A stretch of 64,000 nt of DNA from Pontibacter coccineus (GCF_030546575.1 NZ_JAUOTN010000004.1:1-64000); one strand, 5' to 3'; shown: positions 43,894 through 52,273, numbered from the stretch's first letter. Made by a program: numbers and translations. The notes: generated from the sequence alone by a model not told the origin.

Positions 43894-44262
43894 TTATTTA
43901 ACTACAACCCGTCTGACGGAACTGTAGCCATCAGCCTCAATCTTAACATAGTACAGCCCCTTGGCAAGCCGGGTCAGGTCTACGGTCTTGGTCGTATGAA
44001 TGTCGGGGCGGCTGATCACTTCCTGATACACTTCGTTTCCAATCACATTCAAAATGCGCAACTCCACCTGCTGGGTGTTAAGCTGGGCAAACGAAATCGT
44101 AAAAACTCCGTTGTTGGGGTTAGGATAAATAGCAACCTCTTTTTCCTGTTGCTCCAGGCTCTTATTCTGTGTGTCAGTTTGCACGGGAACGGGGTCACGT
44201 ACCTGGGCATCTGCCAGTAAAACTGCCATAGAGAAAAAGAAAGTAAGTATAATTTGCTTCAT
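43894..44262 (-). CDS. miniature T9SS sorting-domain protein
   Basis: 122 residues consisting of a signal peptide (MKQIILTFFFSMAVLLADA-Q), about 22 polar residues and a complete type A T9SS C-terminal domain (VAIYPNPNNGVFTISFAQL; VELRILNVIGNEVYQEV; LAKGLYYVKIEADGYSSVRRVVVK). There is no cargo domain between signal and sorting domain, which is uncommon. It may be the remnant of a larger secreted protein, a processed peptide, or a free sorting domain that occupies the sortase. No neighbour clarifies its role. Confidence 0.8.
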   Translation of the reverse strand: MKQIILTFFFSMAVLLADAQVRDPVPVQTDTQNKSLEQQEKEVAIYPNPNNGVFTISFAQLNTQQVELRILNVIGNEVYQEVISRPDIHTTKTVDLTRLAKGLYYVKIEADGYSSVRRVVVK

Positions 44263-44423
44263 ATTGAAAATTAAGATTTTGTCCTTCTGAGTATATACAA
44301 AAGTTGTTCCATATTGTTAACGTTCGGAGCAATAATTTGTTCTTGCATTTTACGCACCAAATCAGATGCTTTCACCAAATAACAGAAAGTTTTTTTGGAC
44401 TTAAAACATATTGCCTGTCAATT

Positions 44424-45533
44424 ATGCAGATAGCCGTTATCGGAGGGGGGCTTGCCGGACTGACCAGTGCTATCGCGCTGGCCAACCAAGGACTTTCTGT
44501 GACGCTGATCGAAAAAAAATCCTACCCTTTGCATAAGGTATGCGGCGAGTATGTCTCGAACGAAGTGCTGCCTTATCTGCGCGCTATCGGAGCCGACCCG
44601 GCGGCACTTCGACCTGCCCCGATCTCCCGCTTCAGGCTCACTTCGCCCAAGGGCGTTGTGCTGGATTCGCCGCTCGACCTGGGCGGGTTCGGTGTGAGCC
44701 GCTATACCTTCGATCACTTTCTGTACCAGGTGGCCCTGGCGAAAGGAGTGCAGGTACGGCTACAGACGGCGGTGCAGGATGTGCAGTTTGCAGACAACCT
44801 GTTCACCCTTAAATTATCAGACGGCGACACGCTTGCTGCTGAGGTGGCGTTGGGCGCGTATGGCAAGCGCAGCACCCTCGACCGGCAACTCAGTCGCTCA
44901 TTCTTTGCAAAACGTTCCCCTTACATTGGCGTCAAGTACCACCTGCGCCTCGACATGCCTGCTGACCTCATCGCACTTCACAATTTTCAGGATGGCTATG
45001 CCGGCATATCGGCCGTTGAGGACGGGCGCTACTGCTTCTGCTACCTCACCACGCGCGAGAACCTGCGCCGGCATGGGTCTATACCTGCCATGGAGCAGGC
45101 TGTTTTGCAGCAGAACCCGCACCTGCACCGCATCTTTGCTGAGGCCGAGTTTCTGTATGAGCAACCGGAGGTCATCAATGAAATCTCCTTCGCCACTAAA
45201 ACCTGCGTGGAAAACCATATGCTGATGTGCGGCGACGCGGCCGGCATGATTACCCCGCTCTGCGGCAACGGCATGGCCATGGCCATCCACGCGGGCAAGC
45301 TGGCGGCAGAGCAGGTGGTACATTACTTCGAAAACGGCCGCAACCGCCAGGCCCTGGAAAGAGGCTATACCCTGGCCTGGGAAAAGCAGTTTCAGCGCCG
45401 CCTGCAGCTGGGCCGTGCGGTGCAGCGACTGTTTGGCAATCCTTTGCTCTCGGAGGTGGCAGTGGGCACACTGCGTTACCTGCCGGCAGCTGTGCGCCTG
45501 ATCATGCGCCAAACCCACGGGCGGCCTTTCTAA
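44424..45533 (+). CDS. FAD-dependent oxidoreductase of the polyketide cluster
   Basis: 369 residues from the ATG at 44424 (MQIAVIGGGLAGLTSAIALA), where the Rossmann GxGxxG begins at once; upstream in-frame sequence is not protein-like. Further flavin motifs are KVCGEYVSNEVLPYL and the late MLMCGDAAGMITPLCGNGMAMA, typical of the geranylgeranyl reductase/halogenase-like group. It is the first gene of a same-strand cluster with a type III PKS and a methyltransferase, so it probably oxidises or hydroxylates the polyketide product (alkylresorcinol, pyrone or quinone). A 182-bp gap precedes the PKS. Confidence 0.88.
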   Translation: MQIAVIGGGLAGLTSAIALANQGLSVTLIEKKSYPLHKVCGEYVSNEVLPYLRAIGADPAALRPAPISRFRLTSPKGVVLDSPLDLGGFGVSRYTFDHFLYQVALAKGVQVRLQTAVQDVQFADNLFTLKLSDGDTLAAEVALGAYGKRSTLDRQLSRSFFAKRSPYIGVKYHLRLDMPADLIALHNFQDGYAGISAVEDGRYCFCYLTTRENLRRHGSIPAMEQAVLQQNPHLHRIFAEAEFLYEQPEVINEISFATKTCVENHMLMCGDAAGMITPLCGNGMAMAIHAGKLAAEQVVHYFENGRNRQALERGYTLAWEKQFQRRLQLGRAVQRLFGNPLLSEVAVGTLRYLPAAVRLIMRQTHGRPF

Positions 45534-45715
45534 TCCTGTACATCTTAAAACGGCCGCTTTCGTACTTATCCAAACCTGTGGCTGCATTTTCTGAAGGGAA
45601 AAGCACAAACATAATGATCGCTTGCCTGTTGCTGCTATGCTTATGACTGACAGGCACGACGCAGGTATAGCACCCCTATTGCTCTGAAACAAATTCTTAG
45701 AACGGACACCAGCTT

Positions 45716-46837
45716 ATGAAAAGCTATATATGCGGTATCGGCACGGCTAATCCCCCCAACAAAATGCCGCAGATGCAGGTGGCCGACTTTATGGCCGCGG
45801 CCCACCAGCTCGATGAACAGGGAAGCCGCAAACTCAAGGCACTTTACCGTGTGTCAGGTATAGGGCAGCGCTACAGCGTGCTCGAAGACTTTGTCCGCCA
45901 GAACGGCGACTATACCTTCTTCCCCAACACCCCCGACCTGGAGCCTTTCCCCACCGTGCAGCAGCGCATGAAGGTATACCGCACGCATGCCCTTGACCTG
46001 TCGGAGCAGGCGGTGCGCAATTGCCTGGACCAGGTGAGCAATACCTCCCTGCAGAGCCTGACCCACCTGATCACCGTGAGCTGCACCGGCATGTATGCGC
46101 CTGGTCTCGATATTGAACTGGTAGAGCGACTCGAACTGAACTCCTGTGTGCAGCGCACGGCTGTAAACTTCATGGGCTGCTACGCGGCTTTCAACGCCAT
46201 CAAACTGGCCGACGCCATCTGCAAAGCCGACCCGGGCGCCAAAGTAATGCTGGTGTGCACCGAAATCTGCACCATCCATTTCCAGAAGAACCCGGAGCAG
46301 GACCATCTGGTGTCGAATGCGCTGTTTGGCGATGGCGCGGCGGCGGTGCTCATGCAGGGGCAACCCTGCCCGGAAGTGAGCCTCGAGCTGCAGTCCTTCC
46401 ACTGCGACCTGGCGCCGGCTGGCAAGCGCGAAATGGCCTGGCACATTGGCAATACCGGCTTTGAGATGACCCTCTCCTCCTACGTGCCCGACCTGATCAA
46501 AAACGGTATCAAGCAACTCACCGAGCGCTTGTTGCAGGGGCTCCGTACCACCGTGTCGGAAATCAAGCTGTTTGCCATACACCCCGGCGGGCGCCGCATC
46601 CTGGAGGTAATTGAGGAGGAACTGGGCATGACACGCAACGACAACCGCTTTGCCTACCGGGTGCTGCACGAGTTCGGCAACATGTCGTCGGCGACGGTGC
46701 TGTTTGTGCTAAAGGAGCTGATGGCGAGCCTGACCACGCAGGAAAAAGACGAGCCGGTGCTGAGCTTTGCCTTTGGCCCCGGCCTGACATTGGAATCGAT
46801 GTTACTGAAGGTGCACTATGCTGAAGCAACGGTCTAA
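45716..46837 (+). CDS. type III polyketide synthase
   Basis: 373 residues of the chalcone/alkylresorcylic synthase family. The catalytic triad is C155 (VNFMGCYAAFNA), H289 (FAIHPGGRRILE) and N322 (HEFGNMSSATVLFVL). LITVSCTGMYAPGLD and a C-terminal FGPGLTLESMLL loop near the active site are also present. It extends an acyl starter with malonyl-CoA and cyclises it without an acyl carrier protein. With the flanking oxidoreductase and methyltransferase it would make a methylated resorcinol or pyrone lipid. The 3' end overlaps the methyltransferase by 20 nt. Confidence 0.93.
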   Translation: MKSYICGIGTANPPNKMPQMQVADFMAAAHQLDEQGSRKLKALYRVSGIGQRYSVLEDFVRQNGDYTFFPNTPDLEPFPTVQQRMKVYRTHALDLSEQAVRNCLDQVSNTSLQSLTHLITVSCTGMYAPGLDIELVERLELNSCVQRTAVNFMGCYAAFNAIKLADAICKADPGAKVMLVCTEICTIHFQKNPEQDHLVSNALFGDGAAAVLMQGQPCPEVSLELQSFHCDLAPAGKREMAWHIGNTGFEMTLSSYVPDLIKNGIKQLTERLLQGLRTTVSEIKLFAIHPGGRRILEVIEEELGMTRNDNRFAYRVLHEFGNMSSATVLFVLKELMASLTTQEKDEPVLSFAFGPGLTLESMLLKVHYAEATV

Positions 46838-47519
46838 CCAAGCCGAACTGATGGACGACCTCAGCCTGTCGGGTGAGGAGCTGCGGCACAACCTTGAGGA
46901 ACTGGAAGTGATCAACACCTGGCTCGGTGGGTATAAAGTAGTGCTCGACGCCCTGGAGCAGCTGTTGGATGGGTATACAGGACGCCCTTTGCGCCTGGCC
47001 GACATCGGCTGCGGAGGAGGCGACACACTGCGCCACATTGCCAAGTGGGCCCGCCGCAAAAACATTCCTATGCAGCTCACAGGTATAGACGCCAACGACT
47101 TTATGGTGCGCTACGCCCGGCAGCGCTGCGGCGGTTTCCCTGAAATAGTGCTGGAGCAACACGATGTGTTTTCGGAAAGTTTTCAGCGGCAGCGGTATGA
47201 CATCATCGTTTGCAGCCTCTTCTGTCATCACTTCACCGACGAGCAACTTGTGAGTATGTTCCGGCAACTGCACCGGCAGGCAGGTATAGCCGTTATCGTC
47301 AACGACCTGCACCGGCACTGGCTGGCGTATCACTCCATCAAGTGGCTCACAAAGGTCTTTTCAGGTTCGCACCTGGTCAGGCATGATGCGCCCCTTTCGG
47401 TATGGCGGGCTTTCCGGCGGGAAGAACTGGGCCGATTGGTACAACAGGCAGGTATAGACAGGTATAGCCTGCGCTGGATGTGGGCATTCCGGTGGCAGCT
47501 GCTTTTGAAAAAAGCCTAA
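46818..47519 (+). CDS. SAM-dependent methyltransferase of the polyketide cluster
   Basis: A 233-residue class I methyltransferase. It has the SAM-binding motif I LADIGCGGGDTLRHIAKWA (about 60-78), motif II acid LTGIDANDFMV, and post-motif YDIIVCSLFCHHFTDEQLV. A C-terminal substrate part follows (VNDLHRHWLAYHSIKWLTK). Its start overlaps the PKS, implying coupling, so it should methylate the PKS product, possibly an O-methylation as in alkylresorcinol pathways. Contains a 10-bp tandem of the iterated motif at 47449-47468. Confidence 0.9.
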   Translation: MLKQRSNQAELMDDLSLSGEELRHNLEELEVINTWLGGYKVVLDALEQLLDGYTGRPLRLADIGCGGGDTLRHIAKWARRKNIPMQLTGIDANDFMVRYARQRCGGFPEIVLEQHDVFSESFQRQRYDIIVCSLFCHHFTDEQLVSMFRQLHRQAGIAVIVNDLHRHWLAYHSIKWLTKVFSGSHLVRHDAPLSVWRAFRREELGRLVQQAGIDRYSLRWMWAFRWQLLLKKA

Positions 47520-47558
47520 CAATTAGTACCTTAACTGGGTATACCAACCTACTCCCTT

Positions 47559-47735
47559 ATGATGCGACGGATCAACGTGCCTTACCTGCTCTCGGTACTG
47601 CTGGCTGCCGCGGCGTTTTATTTCGCCTGGTCCCGCGAGTTGGTGACGAACGTATGGCTGGCACTGGCCCTGATGGCTACCCTGCTACCGGCTGTATACC
47701 TGGTGCTGCGGCACGCCCGCGACAGGTATGGCTGA
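47559..47735 (+). CDS. 58-residue membrane protein
   Basis: A short reading frame (MMRRINVPYLLSVLLAAAAF ... RHARDRYG) with a basic start, two hydrophobic helices (about 8-23 and 32-50) and a basic tail, so both ends probably face the cytoplasm. It sits 39 bp after the methyltransferase and 23 bp before another small membrane protein on the same strand, so it is likely part of the polyketide operon. A partly overlapping frame that covers the same bases is not protein-like. Function unknown. Confidence 0.6.
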   Translation: MMRRINVPYLLSVLLAAAAFYFAWSRELVTNVWLALALMATLLPAVYLVLRHARDRYG

Positions 47736-47758
47736 ATCGCTCACTTAACCCTTTAAAC

Positions 47759-47971
47759 ATGAACAAAAGCAAGCTTAATTTCTGGATCCTCTTTATCGTC
47801 TCCATCATTATCTCAGCACTCGTTGTCTCTATTTTTATAAAGGTGCTCAAGATTGCCCTGTTTGCGATTCTGGTACTTGTCTTGGCCCCGATCGTTTACA
47901 TCCTGCTCAAGCTGCTGCTTCCTGGCGCGAAAGGCAAGAGCGAAGACGACAAGCTAAAGTCCAGACCGTAG
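47759..47971 (+). CDS. 70-residue membrane protein
   Basis: Starts at MNKSKLNFWILFIVSIIISA (ATG at 47759). Two long hydrophobic helices (about 7-28 and 30-53) are followed by a highly charged tail (GAKGKSEDDKLKSRP). Last gene of the apparent polyketide operon, ending 2 bp before the convergent histone-deacetylase-family gene. No family recognised; possibly anchors or helps export the lipid product, which is a guess from context. Confidence 0.6.
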   Translation: MNKSKLNFWILFIVSIIISALVVSIFIKVLKIALFAILVLVLAPIVYILLKLLLPGAKGKSEDDKLKSRP

Positions 47972-47973
47972 GC

Positions 47974-48876
47974 TTAGAAAAAGAGCTGCTGCGCCAGCCG
48001 GAAGGTGTTGGCATGCGCCTCAACAATGTGTGCGATCTGTTTGGAGTAGCCCCCGCCCATACTCACCGTGACAGGTATACGGTGGCGTGCGCAGGCCTCC
48101 AGCACCAAGCGGTCGCGCTCCTTGCAGCCGGCTATGCTCATGCCCAGCTTCCCCAGTTTGTCCGTGGCCAGCACATCCACCCCCGACTGAAAAAACACAA
48201 AATCGGGCTCCTGCTCATCCAGCAGCCGCGGTAGGTGCTCTCCTAATAATTTCAGGTACGTTTTATCATCTGTGCCCTCCGCCAGCGGCACGTCCAGATC
48301 CGACCGCTCTTTGTGGAAAGGGTAGTTATGCCCGCCATGCATGCTAAAGGTGAATACCCGGGGCTCGTTCCGGAAAATCTGCGCCGTGCCGTTGCCCTGG
48401 TGCACGTCCAGGTCCACTACCAGCACTTTTTTGATGCCCCTATACCTGAGCAGGTGGTTAGCCGCAATGGCAATGTCGTTGAGCAGGCAGAAGCCCTCTC
48501 CCCTGTCCGTGAAAGCATGGTGCGTACCGCCGGCTACGTTCATCCCGATGCCGAACTCCAGCGCGAACAGGGATGCCTGCAGCGTGCCGTTCATGATCAC
48601 CACCTCCCGCTGCACCAATTGCTCTGATAGCGGAAAGCCTGTTTTGCGGATCTCCGACGGACTCAGCTCCAGGTTGCGCAGGCGCTGCCAGTATGCGGCG
48701 TCGTGGGTGTCGAGGATGTACTGTTCCTGGAGCGGCTCGGGGGCAAACAGGTTGTCTTGGGTGATAGTGCCTTCGTATAGCAACTGCTCGGGCAACAAGT
48801 CGTACTTGGCCATCGGAAAGCGATGGCCTTCGGGCAGGGAATGGGCGAATATCTCGGACCAGGCAATTTTCAACAT
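47974..48876 (-). CDS. histone deacetylase family protein
   Basis: A 300-residue zinc hydrolase of the HDAC/acetoin utilisation fold. It has the GGTHHAF pair of histidines, NDIAIAANHLL, zinc ligands in VVDLDVHQGNGTAQIF (D and H), FTFSMHGGHNYPFHKERSDLDV, the third ligand region FFQSGVDVLATDKLGKLGMS and terminal VSMGGGYSKQIAHIV. It would remove acetyl or related acyl groups from small molecules or proteins. Convergent with the polyketide operon; a non-coding stretch with DnaA boxes lies beyond its start. Confidence 0.92.
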   Translation of the reverse strand: MLKIAWSEIFAHSLPEGHRFPMAKYDLLPEQLLYEGTITQDNLFAPEPLQEQYILDTHDAAYWQRLRNLELSPSEIRKTGFPLSEQLVQREVVIMNGTLQASLFALEFGIGMNVAGGTHHAFTDRGEGFCLLNDIAIAANHLLRYRGIKKVLVVDLDVHQGNGTAQIFRNEPRVFTFSMHGGHNYPFHKERSDLDVPLAEGTDDKTYLKLLGEHLPRLLDEQEPDFVFFQSGVDVLATDKLGKLGMSIAGCKERDRLVLEACARHRIPVTVSMGGGYSKQIAHIVEAHANTFRLAQQLFF

Positions 48877-49435
48877 AGCGTAAAATTAACATTTATACCC
48901 CGTGTCTGGTTTATCCACCACCCCATTTTCCTTTTGAGCAAGTTCCTATACCTGCCTTCTACAGGCTGCATCCGAACTTCTATATCAACGGCTTGCACCT
49001 TGCTTATACCTGATTTTCAGTGCAATTATGTGCGCACAACATTATGTAAAGCACCCTATGCACACCGGTGCATAAATTCATGAAACCCTATATAATTGCC
49101 CACAAATGCCCATTCAGAATGTGGAAAAATGTGGATAACTATGTTGATTAGCGTGAATTATCCACTATTTCATGTTAACTCCATGTTAATTTCAGGTAAA
49201 TTTTAATCTCAACACCCCGTATGGAGTAGCTCTTTCTGTAGCGCCTATACTTGGAGCAGTCCAATAAAGGCGTAATCCCGCTTAAACTTCAGCAAGCCCA
49301 AAGCTATACCTGTGAGCCTGTATACCTGGCGAATGCAACTTTTACTTTTCAAAAACGATATATAGTAATTCGTATATGAAGACTCGCCTTCACCAGGCCT
49401 TCCGTCGAATTCAAAAAAACCAACCAGCCAACACC
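48877..49435. other. non-coding region with DnaA boxes (candidate oriC)
   Basis: 560 bp without a gene. It has DnaA boxes TGTGGAAAA (49120-49128, one mismatch), TGTGGATAA (49130-49138, perfect) and TTATCCACT (49158-49166, one mismatch) in AT-rich sequence, a perfect palindrome TGTGCGCACA (49029-49038), and TATGCAC/GTGCATA (49058-49074). Iterated-motif copies lie at both sides. dnaA is not adjacent, which is normal for Bacteroidota. Confidence 0.45.
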
Positions 49436-50065
49436 ATGAAACACCCCATACTACTCTTCATTGCTTTTCTGATCTCAGCCAGCGCCTTTGCGCAGACGGA
49501 GTACGGCCCCTCGACAGGGCAGCAGAATCATAACCTGTTTAGCGATATCGGCAGGAATGCGGGCTTCGGCATTAAAGGCGGGGTGAACTTTGCCACCCTC
49601 CGCGGCAGCGACGCAGATGTGCTAGGCAATTTCAAAGGCCTCACCACATTCCATGCCGGTGTGTATACCCAGTTTTCGCTGGGCAATACGTTCTCTATAC
49701 AACCAGAAGCGCTTTACTCCCGCAAAGGCATTGAGCGCAACGACTCCACTTTCCGCTTCGACTACCTGGAAGTGCCGATTCTGGCCGTGTTTAACATCAC
49801 TGAGACTGTGAGTGTGCACCTCGGCCCGCAGGTAGGCGTGCTGATGTCAGCCAAGGAAGATGATACGGAAGTGAGCATAGAGCCGTTGAACACCTTCGCC
49901 TACGGCCTGGCGGCCGGAGCCGAGGCGCGTCTGAGCATTTTCAGGCTGGGTGCCAGGTATAATCTGGGGCTGGAGGACCTTCGCAAAGAAAATAACGAGG
50001 GGAAGAAGATCAGCCAGGATCTAAAGCACGGTGTTTTCCAGGTATACCTGGGCGTCGGCTTTTAA
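49436..50065 (+). CDS. outer-membrane beta-barrel (PorT-like) protein
   Basis: 209 residues from the ATG at 49436 with signal peptide MKHPILLFIAFLISASAFA-Q; an upstream in-frame ATG at 49376 would mask the signal. The mature chain is an eight-strand barrel of the PF13568 type: GFGIKGGVNFATLRG, LTTFHAGVYTQFSLGNTFSIQPEALYSRKG, FDYLEVPILAVFNITETVSVHLGPQVGVLMSAK and the terminal GVFQVYLGVGF. The start strand and RFDYLEVPIL motif are the hallmark. Function unknown. A strong terminator follows. Confidence 0.9.
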   Translation: MKHPILLFIAFLISASAFAQTEYGPSTGQQNHNLFSDIGRNAGFGIKGGVNFATLRGSDADVLGNFKGLTTFHAGVYTQFSLGNTFSIQPEALYSRKGIERNDSTFRFDYLEVPILAVFNITETVSVHLGPQVGVLMSAKEDDTEVSIEPLNTFAYGLAAGAEARLSIFRLGARYNLGLEDLRKENNEGKKISQDLKHGVFQVYLGVGF

Positions 50066-50094
50066 GGAGTTCGCCTCCTCCGACATCCCCGATT

Positions 50095-50127
50095 CAGGGA
50101 CCTGGCAGCAGGTCCCTGTTTTGTTTT
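50095..50127 (+). terminator. Rho-independent terminator
   Basis: CAGGGACCTG (50095-50104) pairs with CAGGTCCCTG (50109-50118), loop GCAG, then TTTTGTTTT. Confidence 0.92.
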
Positions 50128-50242
50128 AAGCGCAGGTATAGAGCGTTCTGTTTCAGACCTTTGGCTTTACATGCCGTATTTTATAATACTGGGATCATGC
50201 GAAAAAATCACCCCTGTGTTGCCAGGCACAGCGCCTATACTT

Positions 50243-50965
50243 ATGAACACGCACAGACTGCAACCGCTCTATACCCTGCTTTGGGCCCTGCTGGCTATTG
50301 CCGGAACGGCCTGCGACACCACTGTTAAAACGGACGAAGCAGAGATAGGCGCAGCCGTGCACTTTCTGGCTCCGGTCAATCCTGACCAGGTGTTTCAGAT
50401 CGACACAGCCATGAGTACGGTGATATGGATAGGCGCGAAAGTGACAGGCCGCCACAATGGCCTTATACCCATCAGGGAGGGCTCGGTCACGTTGCACAAC
50501 GGCGAGCCACGTGGTGGAAAGGCGGTCTTCGACATGGCGAATGCGCGATCGGATGACAGGTCGATTGACGGAGCAGGGAACGTGAAGCTGACAAACCACC
50601 TGCGCTCCGCCGAATTTTTCGCCGTGGAGGAGCACCCCCACGCCTCCTTTGTGATCACCACCATCGCCCCCTTTGACAGTACGGAGCGACAGGAAACGCC
50701 CGCCCCCGACGGCAAAACAAAACGGATGCGCATCCAAAACCCCAACTACAAAGTGACAGGCAACCTCACCATAAAGGATATCACCAAGAGCATCAGCTTC
50801 CCTGCCCGCATTCAACTGGAAGACTCGGTGCTGCGCGCCCAGGCCAACTTCAACATCGACCGCACGCACTGGAAGCTCACCTACGGGTCCGATAAGTCGC
50901 TGGGGAACAGGACAATTTACCCGGCCGTCAATATTGGACTGGACATAGTGGCCTACCGCCAATAA
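50243..50965 (+). CDS. YceI family lipoprotein
   Basis: 240 residues from the ATG at 50243 (MNTHRLQPLYTLLWALLAIA, then GTAC lipobox, C24). The lipocalin-like YceI fold is seen in FQIDTAMSTVIWIGAKVTGRHNG, GSVTLHNGEPRGGKAVFDM, HLRSAEFFAVEEHPHASFVIT, YKVTGNLTIKDITKSISFPA and ANFNIDRTHWKLTYGS. Such proteins bind isoprenoid or other lipidic molecules in the periplasm. The insert RQETPAPDGKTKRMRI between strands is typical of Bacteroidota members. Stand-alone. Confidence 0.9.
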   Translation: MNTHRLQPLYTLLWALLAIAGTACDTTVKTDEAEIGAAVHFLAPVNPDQVFQIDTAMSTVIWIGAKVTGRHNGLIPIREGSVTLHNGEPRGGKAVFDMANARSDDRSIDGAGNVKLTNHLRSAEFFAVEEHPHASFVITTIAPFDSTERQETPAPDGKTKRMRIQNPNYKVTGNLTIKDITKSISFPARIQLEDSVLRAQANFNIDRTHWKLTYGSDKSLGNRTIYPAVNIGLDIVAYRQ

Positions 50966-51089
50966 GCTAGCCAGCAAACACTTAGGGGTATAGTTGCGTT
51001 ACAGCAATTGTACTGTTCCTGCATTTATTCCGGCCCGCTTATGCTAAACTCACCCGCAGTACGTTCCTACACAAACCATTTGTGCGCAT

Positions 51090-51638
51090 ATGATGAGAAA
51101 ATACCTTTGCCTGTTGCCTCTTTTGCTACTTTGCCTCACGGCCAGTGCCCAGGGCAGCGCCGCAGCGGCAATTAACTTAAAACAGGCAGAGACGCTGAAG
51201 TTCGGGATGCTGGCACTGGGGGTCTGGGCATTGATAAATATCCTGATCAGTAGCATCAAACTCACCAAGTCGTCGCGCAACAAGCGTTACTTTTTCCAGA
51301 TGAACATCTACTGGAACATCGTAAACATGATCATAGCGGGCGGTGCGCTGTATTACATCCTGTCAGCGGACGCGGGCGGGCGCACTTTGCCTGAAACGGT
51401 GGCCTTCCACTCCTGGAACCTGAAGCTCCTATACCTGAGCATTGGCCTGGACCTGGCTTTTCTGATGCTGGCGGCCTACATGAAGGAAAAATCCCTGAGT
51501 TCGCCAAAGGCGGAGCAATACCTGGGCTATGGCCAAGCCATCACGCTGCAGGCGCTGTTTCTGCTGGCGCTGGATGTTACGTTGGTAGTGCTGCTGGAGG
51601 GCCATGCCGAACAGCTGCTTCCCCTCATACAGGGCTAA
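51090..51638 (+). CDS. conserved hypothetical inner-membrane protein
   Basis: 182 residues with an N-terminal signal-like helix (MMRKYLCLLPLLLLCLTASA-Q) and four further hydrophobic segments: 37-54 (FGMLALGVWALINILISS), 71-90 (YFFQMNIYWNIVNMIIAGGA), 112-131 and 148-170. The motif QMNIYWNIVNMIIAG recalls a small family of Bacteroidota membrane proteins (possibly DUF6992), but I cannot confirm it. No neighbour suggests a function. It ends 14 bp before a terminator shared with the convergent gene. Confidence 0.65.
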   Translation: MMRKYLCLLPLLLLCLTASAQGSAAAAINLKQAETLKFGMLALGVWALINILISSIKLTKSSRNKRYFFQMNIYWNIVNMIIAGGALYYILSADAGGRTLPETVAFHSWNLKLLYLSIGLDLAFLMLAAYMKEKSLSSPKAEQYLGYGQAITLQALFLLALDVTLVVLLEGHAEQLLPLIQG

Positions 51639-51652
51639 GGTATAACCCATAA

Positions 51653-51697
51653 AAAACCGCCGCGCTATACCTGTTGAGGTACGGCGCGGCGGTTTTT
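51653..51697. terminator. bidirectional terminator with iterated motif at the loop
   Basis: AAAACCGCCGCGC (51653-51665) pairs exactly with 51684-51696. GCTATACCTG occupies 51664-51673 at the top of the stem. Between convergent genes. Confidence 0.9.
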
Positions 51698-51715
51698 GTT
51701 TTCTTAAGTACTTGC

Positions 51716-52273
51716 CTAACGCGGCTCGTGGCGGCCTTCGGCAAATTCCTCCACAATCCTTTTGCTGAAGGCAGGTATATCGTCGGGTTTGCGACTCGTG
51801 ATCAGACCATTGTCCACTACCACTTCCTGGTTCACCCACTCGGCACCGGCGTTTTTCAGGTCGGTCTTCAAGGTATGGTAGCTGGTCATTTTCTTGCCCT
51901 GTAGCTTACCCGTCTCGATCAGCGTCCAGGGGCCGTGGCAGATGGCGGCGACGGGCTTGCCGCTTTCCATGAAGCTGCTCACAAAACGCACCACCTTCTC
52001 GTTGGCGCGCAGCTTGTCGGGGCTCATCACGCCGCCGGGCAGCAGCAGGGCATTGTAATCGTCGGCGTTCACTTGGTCGATGGTTTTGTCGACTTTGAAT
52101 TTGTCGCCCCAATCCGTGTAGTTCCAGCCTTTCACTTCGCCTTCTTTCAAGGCAATGAGGTGAGTTTCAGCGCCGGCCTCTTCCAGGGCTTTTTTCGGCT
52201 CGGTCAGTTCCACCTGCTCAAATCCATCAGTTACTACTATCGCTATCTTTTTTCCTTTCAGATTATTAGCCAT
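51716..52273 (-). CDS. DJ-1/PfpI family protein (YhbO-like)
   Basis: 185 residues from the ATG at 52273 (MANNLKGKKIAIVVTDGFEQ); nine extra upstream codons are unlikely. It has the DJ-1/PfpI fold with nucleophile elbow VAAICHGPWTLIE (cysteine near 108), the acid in TDGFEQVELTEP, LLLPGGVMSPDKLR and the terminal VDNGLITSRKPDDIPAFSKRIVEEF. YhbO-type members protect against oxidative, thermal and glycation stress. Cytoplasmic, stand-alone. Confidence 0.92.
   Translation of the reverse strand: MANNLKGKKIAIVVTDGFEQVELTEPKKALEEAGAETHLIALKEGEVKGWNYTDWGDKFKVDKTIDQVNADDYNALLLPGGVMSPDKLRANEKVVRFVSSFMESGKPVAAICHGPWTLIETGKLQGKKMTSYHTLKTDLKNAGAEWVNQEVVVDNGLITSRKPDDIPAFSKRIVEEFAEGRHEPR

Noticed and set aside
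46563-47333. 256-residue minus-strand frame across the PKS/methyltransferase junction
   Set aside because: Antisense of two well-supported genes, with no recognisable domain.
47480-47758. Long reading frame that would extend the 70-residue membrane protein upstream
   Set aside because: It overlaps the methyltransferase end and the 58-residue gene in another frame and is not protein-like; the ATG at 47759 starts a clean signal-like helix.
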